A stretch of 64,000 bases of DNA, taken from JBBRRP01 sp038251425. Its GTDB lineage: Bacteria; Myxococcota_A; Polyangia; Polyangiales; Polyangiaceae. The first letter of the stretch is position 1. The number at the start of each line of letters is the position of its first letter. The DNA is taken from assembly GCA_038251425.1 (NCBI GenBank), contig JBBSBI010000008.1, positions 1-64,000 on the forward strand, read 5' to 3'. A program made the translations under genes and the position numbers. The notes below the pieces were generated by a model. That model was not told the origin of the DNA. It was given only the letters and a program-made list of their open reading frames with translations, and ran no database searches. Of the stretch, positions 35,009-43,445 are shown one piece after another.

Positions 35009-36094
35009 ATGACTCGTCCCGTGTATGCAGTGATCCTGGCAGGTGGCAGTGGCACGCGGTTTTGGCCCGCTTCCCGACGCTCGCGCCCCAAGCAACTTCT
35101 AGCGATTGATCCGAGCACGGAGAGCACGCTGATTGCCGCAACGGTTGAACGCCTCGCGAGCTTTTGCCCACCCGAACGCGTGATCATTGCGACCGGTGAG
35201 GCTCTTTTGCCGGCGACGCGCGCCATCCTTCACCACTTGCCCGAGTCCTCCTTCCTCGGTGAGCCAGAGGCTAGAAATACCGCTGCCTGTATCGGTTGGG
35301 CAACGAGTGTGATTCGGCGTCGTGATCCGGAAGCCCTAGTGATGGTGGTGCCAAGCGACCAGGCTATCGCCGGAAGTGAACTGTACGAGCGAGCTATCCA
35401 GCGCGCGTTGGCTTCCGCCAATGAGGGTGTGGTAACAACCATCGGCCTTCGGCCGCGTCGCGGTGAGACAGGCTACGGTTACATTGAGGTCGGGAAGGCC
35501 CTCGGGGACGAAACGTTCGAAGTTTCGGAATTCAAGGAAAAGCCCGACCAAGCCACGGCGGATAGCTACGCAATGAGCGGCAAACACCTCTGGAATTCAG
35601 GGATGTTCTTCTTCTTGGCCAACACGATGCTCACTGCGATCGACCAACACCTGCCCGCGCTGGGCGAGGGCTTGCGCCGCATCGAAAACGCTGACGTCGG
35701 GCTGGAATATCAGACGACACGTGATGTGTTTCCAGGCTTGCCGTCGGTGAGTATCGATCACTCGGTGATTGAGAAGCTGTCGCCTCTGCACGTGGTGGTG
35801 GGTGATTTTGAGTGGAGCGATCTTGGCAGTTGGCACACGGCCTGGGAGCTTGCGCCCAAAGATGAAGCTGGTAACGCGGCTCGGGGCGAAACGTTATTCG
35901 TGGAGGCCGAAGGCAACCTCGTCTTCGATCTTCGTTCGAACCCAGGTGACACGTTGACGGCGGTCTTAGGAGTCGATGGGTTGTGCGTGGTCCAAACTGA
36001 CGACGCACTCCTGATCATGAAGCGAGAGCGAGCGCAGGATGTGCGCAAAATCGTGGATGAGCTGAAAAACCGTGGCCAGCATCATCGGTTTTGA
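35009..36094 (+). CDS. manC: Mannose-1-phosphate guanylyltransferase
   Basis: A 361-aa enzyme that makes GDP-mannose from mannose-1-phosphate and GTP. The nucleotide site is ILAGGSGTRFWPASR with the PKQLL motif. Further hallmarks are EPEARNTAACIGWA, GYGYIEVG, FKEKPD, WNSGMFFF and GDFEWSDLGSW. It is a monofunctional form without the C-terminal isomerase of some ManC proteins. It feeds polysaccharide or glycoprotein synthesis. Confidence 0.93.
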   Translation: MTRPVYAVILAGGSGTRFWPASRRSRPKQLLAIDPSTESTLIAATVERLASFCPPERVIIATGEALLPATRAILHHLPESSFLGEPEARNTAACIGWATSVIRRRDPEALVMVVPSDQAIAGSELYERAIQRALASANEGVVTTIGLRPRRGETGYGYIEVGKALGDETFEVSEFKEKPDQATADSYAMSGKHLWNSGMFFFLANTMLTAIDQHLPALGEGLRRIENADVGLEYQTTRDVFPGLPSVSIDHSVIEKLSPLHVVVGDFEWSDLGSWHTAWELAPKDEAGNAARGETLFVEAEGNLVFDLRSNPGDTLTAVLGVDGLCVVQTDDALLIMKRERAQDVRKIVDELKNRGQHHRF

Positions 36095-36168
36095 GTGAAA
36101 AGTGCCGCTCCTGCCGTAGCTTTTGCCCGACTCGCGGGGATCAGGTTACGCTTTCTGGCTAGTTACCC

Positions 36169-37569
36169 ATGACCGAGCCCGCCCCCGATCAAATCGTCGC
36201 TAAGAAGTATCGACTCAGTCGGATCCTCGGACGTGGCGGCATGGGTTCGGTGTGGGAAGGCCTGCACACGAGCCTGGGGACTCGGGTCGCGGTCAAATTC
36301 ATAGATAAGCAGTATGCGAATAGCGAGGAGGCACGCACTCGCTTCGAGAATGAAGCGCGCGCGGCCGCGAGGCTCACGAGCAAGCACGTGGTGAGAGTCT
36401 ACGATCACGGTGTGGCCGAGGATGGCAGCCCCTACATCGTGATGGAGTTTCTAGAGGGGGAGCCCCTTGATCAGCGCTTAGAAAGGCTCGGTCGGCTTCC
36501 ACCCGCGGAAACGGCAACGATTTTGGCTCAAGTATGTCGCGGTCTCACCAACGCGCATCAAGCAGGTATCGTGCACCGCGATCTCAAGCCGGAGAACATC
36601 TTCCTTGTGTGGGATGCGGAAGATCAGGCAGACGTGGCAAAAGTTGTCGACTTCGGGATCGCCAAGTTTGAAGAATCTTCGGGCGTCACGTCAGCCACGC
36701 GCACTGGGTTAGTGTTGGGCACTCCCTACTACATGAGTCCAGAGCAAGCGCGTGGTTTCAAAAATCTGGATCTGCGCTCTGACCTTTGGTCGATCGGTGT
36801 CATTGCTTACCGCTGCATTGTCGGAGTTCTCCCGTTCAACGGTGAAGCGATGGGAGATTTGCTCGTCAAGATCTGTGTCGATCCGTTGCCAGTGCCCTCA
36901 AAAATGGCCGGGAATGTGCCTGTTTCTTTCGATGATTGGTTCGTGCGAGCACTCACCCGCGAGCCTGAAGACCGCTTCAGTAGCGCTGCCGCCCTGGCCG
37001 AAGCATTACTAGCCGCGTGCGGCGTCACGCAGCCCATGGGTGCCAGCGGGGTAAAGCTTTCTGGTGTTTCTTCCGCTGTCACCAACCCAGACGCGTCGCG
37101 CCTGACAGCCGCTCCTTTCCAAGAGCGAGATCCACGGGCAAGCACCGGAGCGCCCTTCACACAGACCAGAGGACGTTCGTTGCGGCCGGCGCGCTTGGGT
37201 AAGAGTGCCTTGATTGCCGGTCTGATAGCGGGGGTTTTCCTAACGATTGGGATCCTGGCCCTGGTGACAGCGGTGAACAAAGGTGGCGTCGAGAGCGGAG
37301 CCTCAAGTTCGCAAGCGAGTCCCGCCCCCGAACAGACCAAGTCGAATGGCACCGCTGGCTCTTTGCCAGCCCCGGTTTCAACAGCGGAGTCTCAGCCCAA
37401 GGTTGATGTCGCGGAACCAAAGCCAAGTTCAGCATCGAAGCCGGCTGCGGCCAGTAGCGCAGTTTCAAAGCCTAGAGAGCGCGCGAACACCACTCGCCCG
37501 GGAGCGAAACCGGCGAGTGTGCATAAGCCTGCGTCTACAAAGTCGCCCGAAGAACTGCTCGGCTACTAG
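36169..37569 (+). CDS. Membrane-anchored Ser/Thr protein kinase
   Basis: A 466-aa Hanks-type kinase. Catalytic domain at about 13-280: GRGGMGSVW loop, Lys43 in AVKFID, the catalytic loop HRDLKPEN (Asp138), DFG at 161-163, the activation segment GTPYYMSPEQARG and DLWSIGVI. One TM helix (about 345-369) follows a juxtamembrane linker, and then a short Pro/Ser/Ala/Lys-rich periplasmic tail without sensor repeats. Such kinases phosphorylate cytoplasmic regulators. A repeat copy lies just downstream. Confidence 0.93.
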   Translation: MTEPAPDQIVAKKYRLSRILGRGGMGSVWEGLHTSLGTRVAVKFIDKQYANSEEARTRFENEARAAARLTSKHVVRVYDHGVAEDGSPYIVMEFLEGEPLDQRLERLGRLPPAETATILAQVCRGLTNAHQAGIVHRDLKPENIFLVWDAEDQADVAKVVDFGIAKFEESSGVTSATRTGLVLGTPYYMSPEQARGFKNLDLRSDLWSIGVIAYRCIVGVLPFNGEAMGDLLVKICVDPLPVPSKMAGNVPVSFDDWFVRALTREPEDRFSSAAALAEALLAACGVTQPMGASGVKLSGVSSAVTNPDASRLTAAPFQERDPRASTGAPFTQTRGRSLRPARLGKSALIAGLIAGVFLTIGILALVTAVNKGGVESGASSSQASPAPEQTKSNGTAGSLPAPVSTAESQPKVDVAEPKPSSASKPAAASSAVSKPRERANTTRPGAKPASVHKPASTKSPEELLGY

Positions 37570-37875
37570 CCCAACCGTTTGGGTGACCAACTCAATCCTC
37601 CGTTTCTTGCCGGGGCGACGACCCAAGTCTCACACGGTTGGGGGCCGCGAGGCGGGAGCGCCAGGCGAGCGCCCTTTTTGTTCCTTGGAAGATAGTAAGC
37701 ATGCTTACTATCTGGTGTTCGACTCTGTGATGGAGGTCACGGACAAGTTTGGGAGGATCGTGTGAGCCGAAAGACGGGTCTGTCGTTTGGGGATGCTGAA
37801 CCTCTGTGCGTGTGAGGCGCCGGATCTCAGTTGCGCGCTTGCCGTATCGCCGCAGCCCATGCCATCGTCGCGGCC
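37570..37875. other. Gene-free stretch with repeat copy 3
   Basis: This 306-base stretch between the kinase and the GH78 gene holds repeat copy 3 and nothing else that I can support. The 5' region of the GH78 frame (37831-37875) is open but probably untranslated. Confidence 0.6.
37666..37808 (+). repeat. Dispersed palindromic repeat, copy 3
   Basis: The 22-bp palindrome is at 37691-37712 (24 bp with one more pair). The left flank GTTCCTTGGAA and the right flank GTGTTCGAC and GGTCACGGACAAGTTTGGGA match copy 1 closely. A later block TTGGGGATGCTGAACCTCT (37787-37805) also matches copy 1, with ~25 extra bases in between. Confidence 0.9.
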
Positions 37876-40287
37876 ATGCCCGTCAGTACCGAGAGCGAGT
37901 TCACACCCAGCACGGCACGCCTACTTTATCCGGCCCCATCCACGTTTGCCGCCCAGTGGATCACCGAAAGCACTGCGCGGCACGAATACGGAGTGTTCCT
38001 ATTTCGCTGCCCATTCCAATTGGCGGAGCCTCCGAAGCGTTTTGTGATCCGCGTGAGCGCTGACAATCGGTACCAACTCTTCGTGAATGGGAAGCGCATT
38101 GCGCGGGGTCCGGCTCGTGGCAGCATCGAGCACTGGCGCTACGAAACGTTGGATATTTCCGAGTATCTGCGGGGCGGCGAAAATCTACTGGCCGCAGTGG
38201 TCTGGAATCACGGGGCAGAGGCACCGTTGGCCCAAATGAGCCTTCGCACGGGTCTGCTTGTCGATGGCGAGACGGAGTTGGAACGCGCGTTGGTTAACAC
38301 AGGTCGGGCCTGTTGGCGCTGTTTCCGAGACACCGCATATACCTCCGTTGAGCTCCCCACCATGCTTCAGCGAAAGTTCATGGCCGTTGGCAAGGGTGAA
38401 CGGCTCGACGCGAGTCTCCACCCTTGGGATTGGCAGGCACAAAATTTCAGCGACGCCGACTGGGTGGATGCCGTCACCATCTTTCCGGCAACCAGTCATG
38501 CTGACCCCACCGCAGATAATCTGTGGATGCTAGAGCCGCGCAGTATCCCACTGATGGAGGAAACCGTTGAACGCCTGCAACGCATCCGCCAAGCACAGGG
38601 TCTCGATACTCCAGCCCGATTCCCGAAAGAAAAGGAGAGGCTTCAGATCCCAGCGAATTCAAACGTGGCGTTCTTGCTCGATCAAACCTACCTGACCACC
38701 GCGTACCCACGTCTGGTCGTGTCGGGTGGAACAGGCGCCTTGATTCGGCTTGAATATGCCGAAAATCTCTGGGGTGAGCCGGAGCTCAAGACGAAAGGTC
38801 CGCGCGACGAAATCGAGGGCATGCATCTGGTTGGCATCTTAGACGAGTTCGCCCCCGACGGGGGGGCGCACCGAGTGTTTGAGCCGTTGTGGTGGCGTAC
38901 TTATCGGTACGTGCGCGTGACCATTGAGACCCAGAAGGAGGCGGTAACTATCGAAGATATTTTTGGTCTCACCACGAGCTACCCTCTGGTGCGCCGCGCT
39001 GAGTTCAACTCGGAGGAGCCGGAGCTGCTGCGAATGCTGGATGTGGGTTGGCGAACCGCGCGCCTATGCGCCCACGAAACCTACGTCGATTGTCCCTACT
39101 ACGAGCAGCTCCAGTATTCAGGTGATACTCGGGTTCAAGCGATGGTGTCGCTCTATATGTCGGGTGATGACCGCCTGGTTCGGAACGCGATCTTGCAGTT
39201 CGACGAATCACGTTCTGGCGATGGGCTCACCACGAGCCGCTACCCCACCTCTTCGAGGCAGTATATTCCCCAGTTTTCACTGCTTTGGATCGGGATGATT
39301 CACGATCACCTTCGCTATCAGGATGATCGGGAGTTTGTGCGGCGTTTCTTGCCCGGTGTCCGTCAGGTGTTGGCTGTTTTTGAGGATCTGATGTTACCTA
39401 GTGCTTGCCTTGGAAAAATCCCGTATTGGGCGTACTTCGATTGGGTGAACGAATGGAGCGGCGGTGTGCCCCCCGGCTGGAGTTCGCGCCCCAACTGGAG
39501 CTCCAAGCCGGGCCCTGGTGTGCCACTCAGTGACGCTCGGGGAGCCTCCGCGCTCTTTGATTTTTTGTTGGCGCTGGCCAGCGATTGGGCCTCCGACATT
39601 GAACGTGAAGTCGGCAGTCCGGAGTTCGCTGCACGCTACGCGAAGATTGCCAGCGTGATTCGGTCGCAGGCTAAAGATCGCTATTTCAGCCGCGAACGTC
39701 AATTGTTTGCCGATTCTGCCGCCCTCGAGAATTTTTCCCAGCACGCCAATACCCTGGCTGTCCTCGCGGGGATTGTAAAAGGCGAAGAAGGGCGGAGCTT
39801 AATGGAGCGAGTCTTGGAGGATGGCAGCCTGGCCAAGGCCTCGATTCATTGGCTCTACTACGTGCATTTAGCATTGCGTGAAGTGGGCTTGGGCGATCGC
39901 TACTTGGAACAGCTCGCTCCTTGGCGTCGGATGCTCGGTCGAGGTCTCACCACTTGGGAAGAAGTGGAAGAGCCGTCGCGCTCGGAATGTCATGCGTGGG
40001 GTTCAAGTCCGAACGTCGAGTTGTTTAGAATTGTGTTGGGTATTGATTCAGCGTCGCCCGGTTGGAAACGGGTGCGTATTGCGCCAGCTTTGGGCAAGCT
40101 GCTGAAGGCCAGCGGACGCGTGCCGCACCCACGAGGGGAAATCGGCTTAAAGCTGACGCGTGAGGGCTCGGCGCTTCTCGCGGATGTCGATCTGCCACCG
40201 GAGGTGAGTGGTGAGCTCATCTGGGCCGGAAAGGTCGTGCAGCTCGTGTCAGGCCTCAGCCAACATCGGATGGATGGCGCTGAGTAA
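37876..40287 (+). CDS. Alpha-L-rhamnosidase-like glycoside hydrolase (GH78)
   Basis: About 803 aa from ATG 37876; the frame is open from 37831 without a good Shine-Dalgarno. The N-terminal part is a beta-sandwich (KRFVIRVSADNRYQLFVNG) and the core is an (alpha/alpha)6 toroid typical of GH78/GH106-like enzymes. The key acidic segment YVDCPYYEQLQYSGDTRVQA corresponds to the GH78 TDCPxR-type active-site region, and HAWGSSPNVELFR near the end is also conserved. No signal peptide is apparent. It probably removes terminal rhamnose or a similar sugar. Confidence 0.85.
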   Translation: MPVSTESEFTPSTARLLYPAPSTFAAQWITESTARHEYGVFLFRCPFQLAEPPKRFVIRVSADNRYQLFVNGKRIARGPARGSIEHWRYETLDISEYLRGGENLLAAVVWNHGAEAPLAQMSLRTGLLVDGETELERALVNTGRACWRCFRDTAYTSVELPTMLQRKFMAVGKGERLDASLHPWDWQAQNFSDADWVDAVTIFPATSHADPTADNLWMLEPRSIPLMEETVERLQRIRQAQGLDTPARFPKEKERLQIPANSNVAFLLDQTYLTTAYPRLVVSGGTGALIRLEYAENLWGEPELKTKGPRDEIEGMHLVGILDEFAPDGGAHRVFEPLWWRTYRYVRVTIETQKEAVTIEDIFGLTTSYPLVRRAEFNSEEPELLRMLDVGWRTARLCAHETYVDCPYYEQLQYSGDTRVQAMVSLYMSGDDRLVRNAILQFDESRSGDGLTTSRYPTSSRQYIPQFSLLWIGMIHDHLRYQDDREFVRRFLPGVRQVLAVFEDLMLPSACLGKIPYWAYFDWVNEWSGGVPPGWSSRPNWSSKPGPGVPLSDARGASALFDFLLALASDWASDIEREVGSPEFAARYAKIASVIRSQAKDRYFSRERQLFADSAALENFSQHANTLAVLAGIVKGEEGRSLMERVLEDGSLAKASIHWLYYVHLALREVGLGDRYLEQLAPWRRMLGRGLTTWEEVEEPSRSECHAWGSSPNVELFRIVLGIDSASPGWKRVRIAPALGKLLKASGRVPHPRGEIGLKLTREGSALLADVDLPPEVSGELIWAGKVVQLVSGLSQHRMDGAE

Positions 40288-40449
40288 GGTCGTGGAGAGG
40301 TGGGGTAAGCTCATGTGCGCGCAGCCAGGCTGAAGTCCCGATCTTGTTACCGGTTGGCTTCAGTAAGCAGCGTCTCGTCCGGATCCGTGTGGTGTCAGCG
40401 GTGCCACGGTTGTTCTGAGCGCGCTCTATCAGGTACATCTCTGACTCCT

Positions 40450-41412
40450 ATGTTGTTGATGCGCTTTACCACCGTCGCGATAGTAGCTTTCGTTCTGTGT
40501 TCAGTTTCCGCTTCTGCGTCGGCGGCGGGTTCCAAGTCCACTCAACTCACGGCTAAGGCCAGCAGCAAGAAGAGCCAGAAGCAGAAACAGAAGGATTCTG
40601 AGGCTGAGGAGGCGAAGCGATCTGAAGAGGCCAAGCAAGCCGAGCAGGCCAAGCAAGCCGAGCAGGCCAAGCAAGCCGAGCAGGCCAAACAAGCCGAGCA
40701 AGCCAAGCAAGCTGAACTCGAAAAGTCAGACGCAGCGACACCCACCGAGGCGGCGGCACCAGCAGCAGCTTTGGCAGTGTCCCCTTGGACGGTGGCGCTG
40801 GCCGGGATGTATTACGCTGACAAAGGGTCCTTCCACTCGAGAGGTCGCACGAGCATTCTCGTGACGGACACACGAGCTGACGTCGAAAACTTCAAAACGT
40901 TGGCCCTCTCATTGGAAGCATTCCTACCGCACGCGGGCAAGCTTCGACTGGGAGGAGGGCTGCGTTACTTCTTCGACTACCGCTATCTCCCCGTGGAAAC
41001 ACAGAATAATAGGACGCCCACGTCCGCGCTCTTAGGGCAATTGTTAGAAATCAATGCACGCGCAGATTACCTGCTGACATTGAGCGACAAGTTTGGGTTG
41101 CAGATGGGGCTGCAGGCTGGGCCCGCACTCTTGTTCCCGGATGGGCAGCTGCAGGCAGATATTGATGCCTACAAGAAACAGGGCGTCGGCGTTTGGGATT
41201 TGCCGCGGCTTGGGCTGCAGGCAGGCCCGCAGTTTGGCGGTACGTATCGAGTACTCAGTAATGTTGCGGTTCGTGCGGAGTTTGCTCTGAGCTGGCAGCG
41301 CCTCTTCTTGTTCTCAACTTCTGACAAGGTATCTGGCATCGAAGTCGAAGTATCCCGTAGCCTTGGAATCCGTCGTAGCTCGCTCAGTCTGGGCGTCGAA
41401 CTTTCTCTCTAA
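40450..41412 (+). CDS. Exported protein with charged repeats and an outer-membrane domain
   Basis: The frame opens at 40315, but Met at 40450 (or 40459) starts a good signal (MLLMRFTTVAIVAFVLCSVSA), giving ~320 aa. The mature N-terminus is a charged helix with five copies of an AKQAEQ unit encoded by an 18-base tandem repeat (40630-40719), the last two diverged. The remaining ~200 residues look like a beta-barrel (LALAGMYYADKG-type, LGGGLRYFFDYRYLP, LGIRRSSLSLGVELSL terminal strand). The helix may span the periplasm or bind peptidoglycan. Function unknown. Confidence 0.72.
   Translation: MLLMRFTTVAIVAFVLCSVSASASAAGSKSTQLTAKASSKKSQKQKQKDSEAEEAKRSEEAKQAEQAKQAEQAKQAEQAKQAEQAKQAELEKSDAATPTEAAAPAAALAVSPWTVALAGMYYADKGSFHSRGRTSILVTDTRADVENFKTLALSLEAFLPHAGKLRLGGGLRYFFDYRYLPVETQNNRTPTSALLGQLLEINARADYLLTLSDKFGLQMGLQAGPALLFPDGQLQADIDAYKKQGVGVWDLPRLGLQAGPQFGGTYRVLSNVAVRAEFALSWQRLFLFSTSDKVSGIEVEVSRSLGIRRSSLSLGVELSL
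40630..40719 (+). repeat. 18-base tandem repeat, five units
   Basis: The unit GCCAAGCAAGCCGAGCAG occurs five times, three exact and two with few changes. It encodes AKQAEQ and will form a charged alpha-helix. Confidence 0.92.
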
Positions 41413-41582
41413 GTATCGTTGGGTTTGCGGCGTTGCACCGAAAGCAGTGTCCTCGTACCGCGTTTTCAAATCAGTTGTGGGTGTAGGGCGTAGATGTACG
41501 CGGATGCATGGGCGAATGGCGGCAGCGAGATAGCGTATCAATGGAGCTTGCCAGAAAAATGACGCCACGTTAGGCTCGCAAC

Positions 41583-43433
41583 GTGGCACCGAATACTCGA
41601 TTGGTTGGCGCGCGTCGCAGGCTCGCGTGGCTTTCTTTGGGTCCGCTTGCTGGGTTGGTAGCTGGGTTTTCGCCTGGCTGCAGCAGCGCCGATGTGCCGA
41701 GCTTCAATCCGGCAAGTCCAGGGCGCGGACCGGGCTCGATGGTTGGGAATGGTGCGCCGGTGAGCGCAGGCCAGTTCGGCGAAGCAACCGCGTCCGATCC
41801 TGTTGCAGCCACGAGTCCCCGCGTAGTTTGTGACCAAGCCTGTCAGGATTATTGCAGCGGCCTCGACACCACGCTCACTAATCCGGCGGATCGTGGGCTG
41901 TGTCGAAGCCTGTGGGGCGTCGGGCTGGATACTCAGCCGATTGAGCCCACGGAAGCTTGTCGCCGGTTGTTCGTGGATATCGTGGGTCGCTATCCGACGC
42001 GTGCAGAAGTCGAGCAGACGTGCAGCAATCGCCCGTGGGGCGAGGTTGTCTCGGAGTTGATGTCAAAAGATGAGTTCGTGCTGATCAATCAGCGCCACTG
42101 GGCCGACGAGCTTCTTTATAACAATGAGGCCGTCAGCGTTGAGCGCATTTTTGATATGGATGCGTTGGTTGGCAAGTTGTATCGTGGCCTCGTTTCGTAC
42201 GACGAGTTTGCCGCAGTGGTGAGCGCGCACCCGGTGCTGACTCGTCGTTACGACACCGCAGGGGACCGCGCGGAGGCGCTGTTCAACATCTTCTTGCATC
42301 GGCCCCCGTTTGAAAACGAACGCGCGGACATGTCACGCCTCTATTCGCTTTGGTCTAACGGCTATTACGATCACCCAACACTTAACATGCGCCTTCCGGA
42401 TTCCACCATCCGGTACAATTGTGTCGATGCCTCGGGTGTGATCGCCGAGACTACCAAGGGCGAATGCACTTCGGTACTCTGGGGCTACAATCAGCTCATC
42501 CTCACTCCGGATATTCGCGCTGAAGTGGGAGATCGGGGCGAACGCAGCATGTGGAGCGGTCTTTTGAAGCCAGGTGAGTGGCAGCAATTGCAAGTTCCTG
42601 GCACGGTGATCTCGAAGCGTGTTGGGTTTTGGGAGGCTGCTGTGGATCAGGTCATTGAGCAGTACCTCGGTTACGATCTTGCTGGCCAAGTGCCAGAGGT
42701 GCGGCAGGCGCTGGTTGAGCACCTGATCGCTCACAACGGTGACATTCGCGCTACGCACTACGCCGTCGCAACATCGCTTCCCTATCTGCAGTCCTCCGTG
42801 CTGGCAATGCCCCCAGAGCAGGTCATTAATAACGTGCGGTGGAGCTATGGCCCGCTCAAGCAGGTGATGGTCGAGCCTTGGATCGATAGCATCAAGAATT
42901 CAACGGGTTTTGACCTTGGACAGTGCGATCATCGCATCTCACGCCCCGATCAATTCCTAGAGGCCTCAAAGAGTTTTGCCGCCGTGAGTATGATTGAAAA
43001 TTCACGCTGGCAGCTCACTCCTGCTGGAGGCGTGCGGGAAGATTATGAAAAGCTCGCGCGCAACTTGGGGGGTTGCCCGGATAATCAAGTTGGCGGGCGC
43101 TTCACGGCAGTCAGCATCTTGGCCACTGCGGCTCAAGAGAATTTTGTTTATCGAGTCTGCAATCCTAAGCAGGATCCGGCCATCCACGGGGTAGATGTCG
43201 CCCGGTTGCTCCCGGCTGGCATGGGAGCGGATCGTGTCCTCGATGGCGACGTGGCTGCTCAAATCGCGGATCACCAAGTGGGGCTTTTTTACAGTCGAGC
43301 GGCCAACGCCGCGGAAATCACCGAAGCCCAACAGGCAGCGTCCGAGTGTTCACCGAAGCCATGCTCTGCTGAGAATCTGGCGCGGCCACTTTGTTTTGCC
43401 CTGCTTTCAAGTGGTGAGCAGCTCTTTTACTGA
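41583..43433 (+). CDS. DUF1549-like exported lipoprotein
   Basis: A 616-aa protein starting at GTG 41583. A signal with lipobox-like PGC (Cys33) and a Pro/Ser/Gly-rich tether are followed by a DUF1549-like segment (ACRRLFVDIVGRYPTRAEVEQ), as in the planctomycete PSD1-type proteins. There is no CxxCH. The bulk is unassigned, with conserved-looking helices and many Cys (CDQACQDYC), suggesting disulfides. It starts a three-gene set with a DUF1501 protein (12 bases later) and a CxxCH lipoprotein. Confidence 0.75.
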   Translation: MAPNTRLVGARRRLAWLSLGPLAGLVAGFSPGCSSADVPSFNPASPGRGPGSMVGNGAPVSAGQFGEATASDPVAATSPRVVCDQACQDYCSGLDTTLTNPADRGLCRSLWGVGLDTQPIEPTEACRRLFVDIVGRYPTRAEVEQTCSNRPWGEVVSELMSKDEFVLINQRHWADELLYNNEAVSVERIFDMDALVGKLYRGLVSYDEFAAVVSAHPVLTRRYDTAGDRAEALFNIFLHRPPFENERADMSRLYSLWSNGYYDHPTLNMRLPDSTIRYNCVDASGVIAETTKGECTSVLWGYNQLILTPDIRAEVGDRGERSMWSGLLKPGEWQQLQVPGTVISKRVGFWEAAVDQVIEQYLGYDLAGQVPEVRQALVEHLIAHNGDIRATHYAVATSLPYLQSSVLAMPPEQVINNVRWSYGPLKQVMVEPWIDSIKNSTGFDLGQCDHRISRPDQFLEASKSFAAVSMIENSRWQLTPAGGVREDYEKLARNLGGCPDNQVGGRFTAVSILATAAQENFVYRVCNPKQDPAIHGVDVARLLPAGMGADRVLDGDVAAQIADHQVGLFYSRAANAAEITEAQQAASECSPKPCSAENLARPLCFALLSSGEQLFY

Positions 43434-43445
43434 ATGAGGCTTGTT

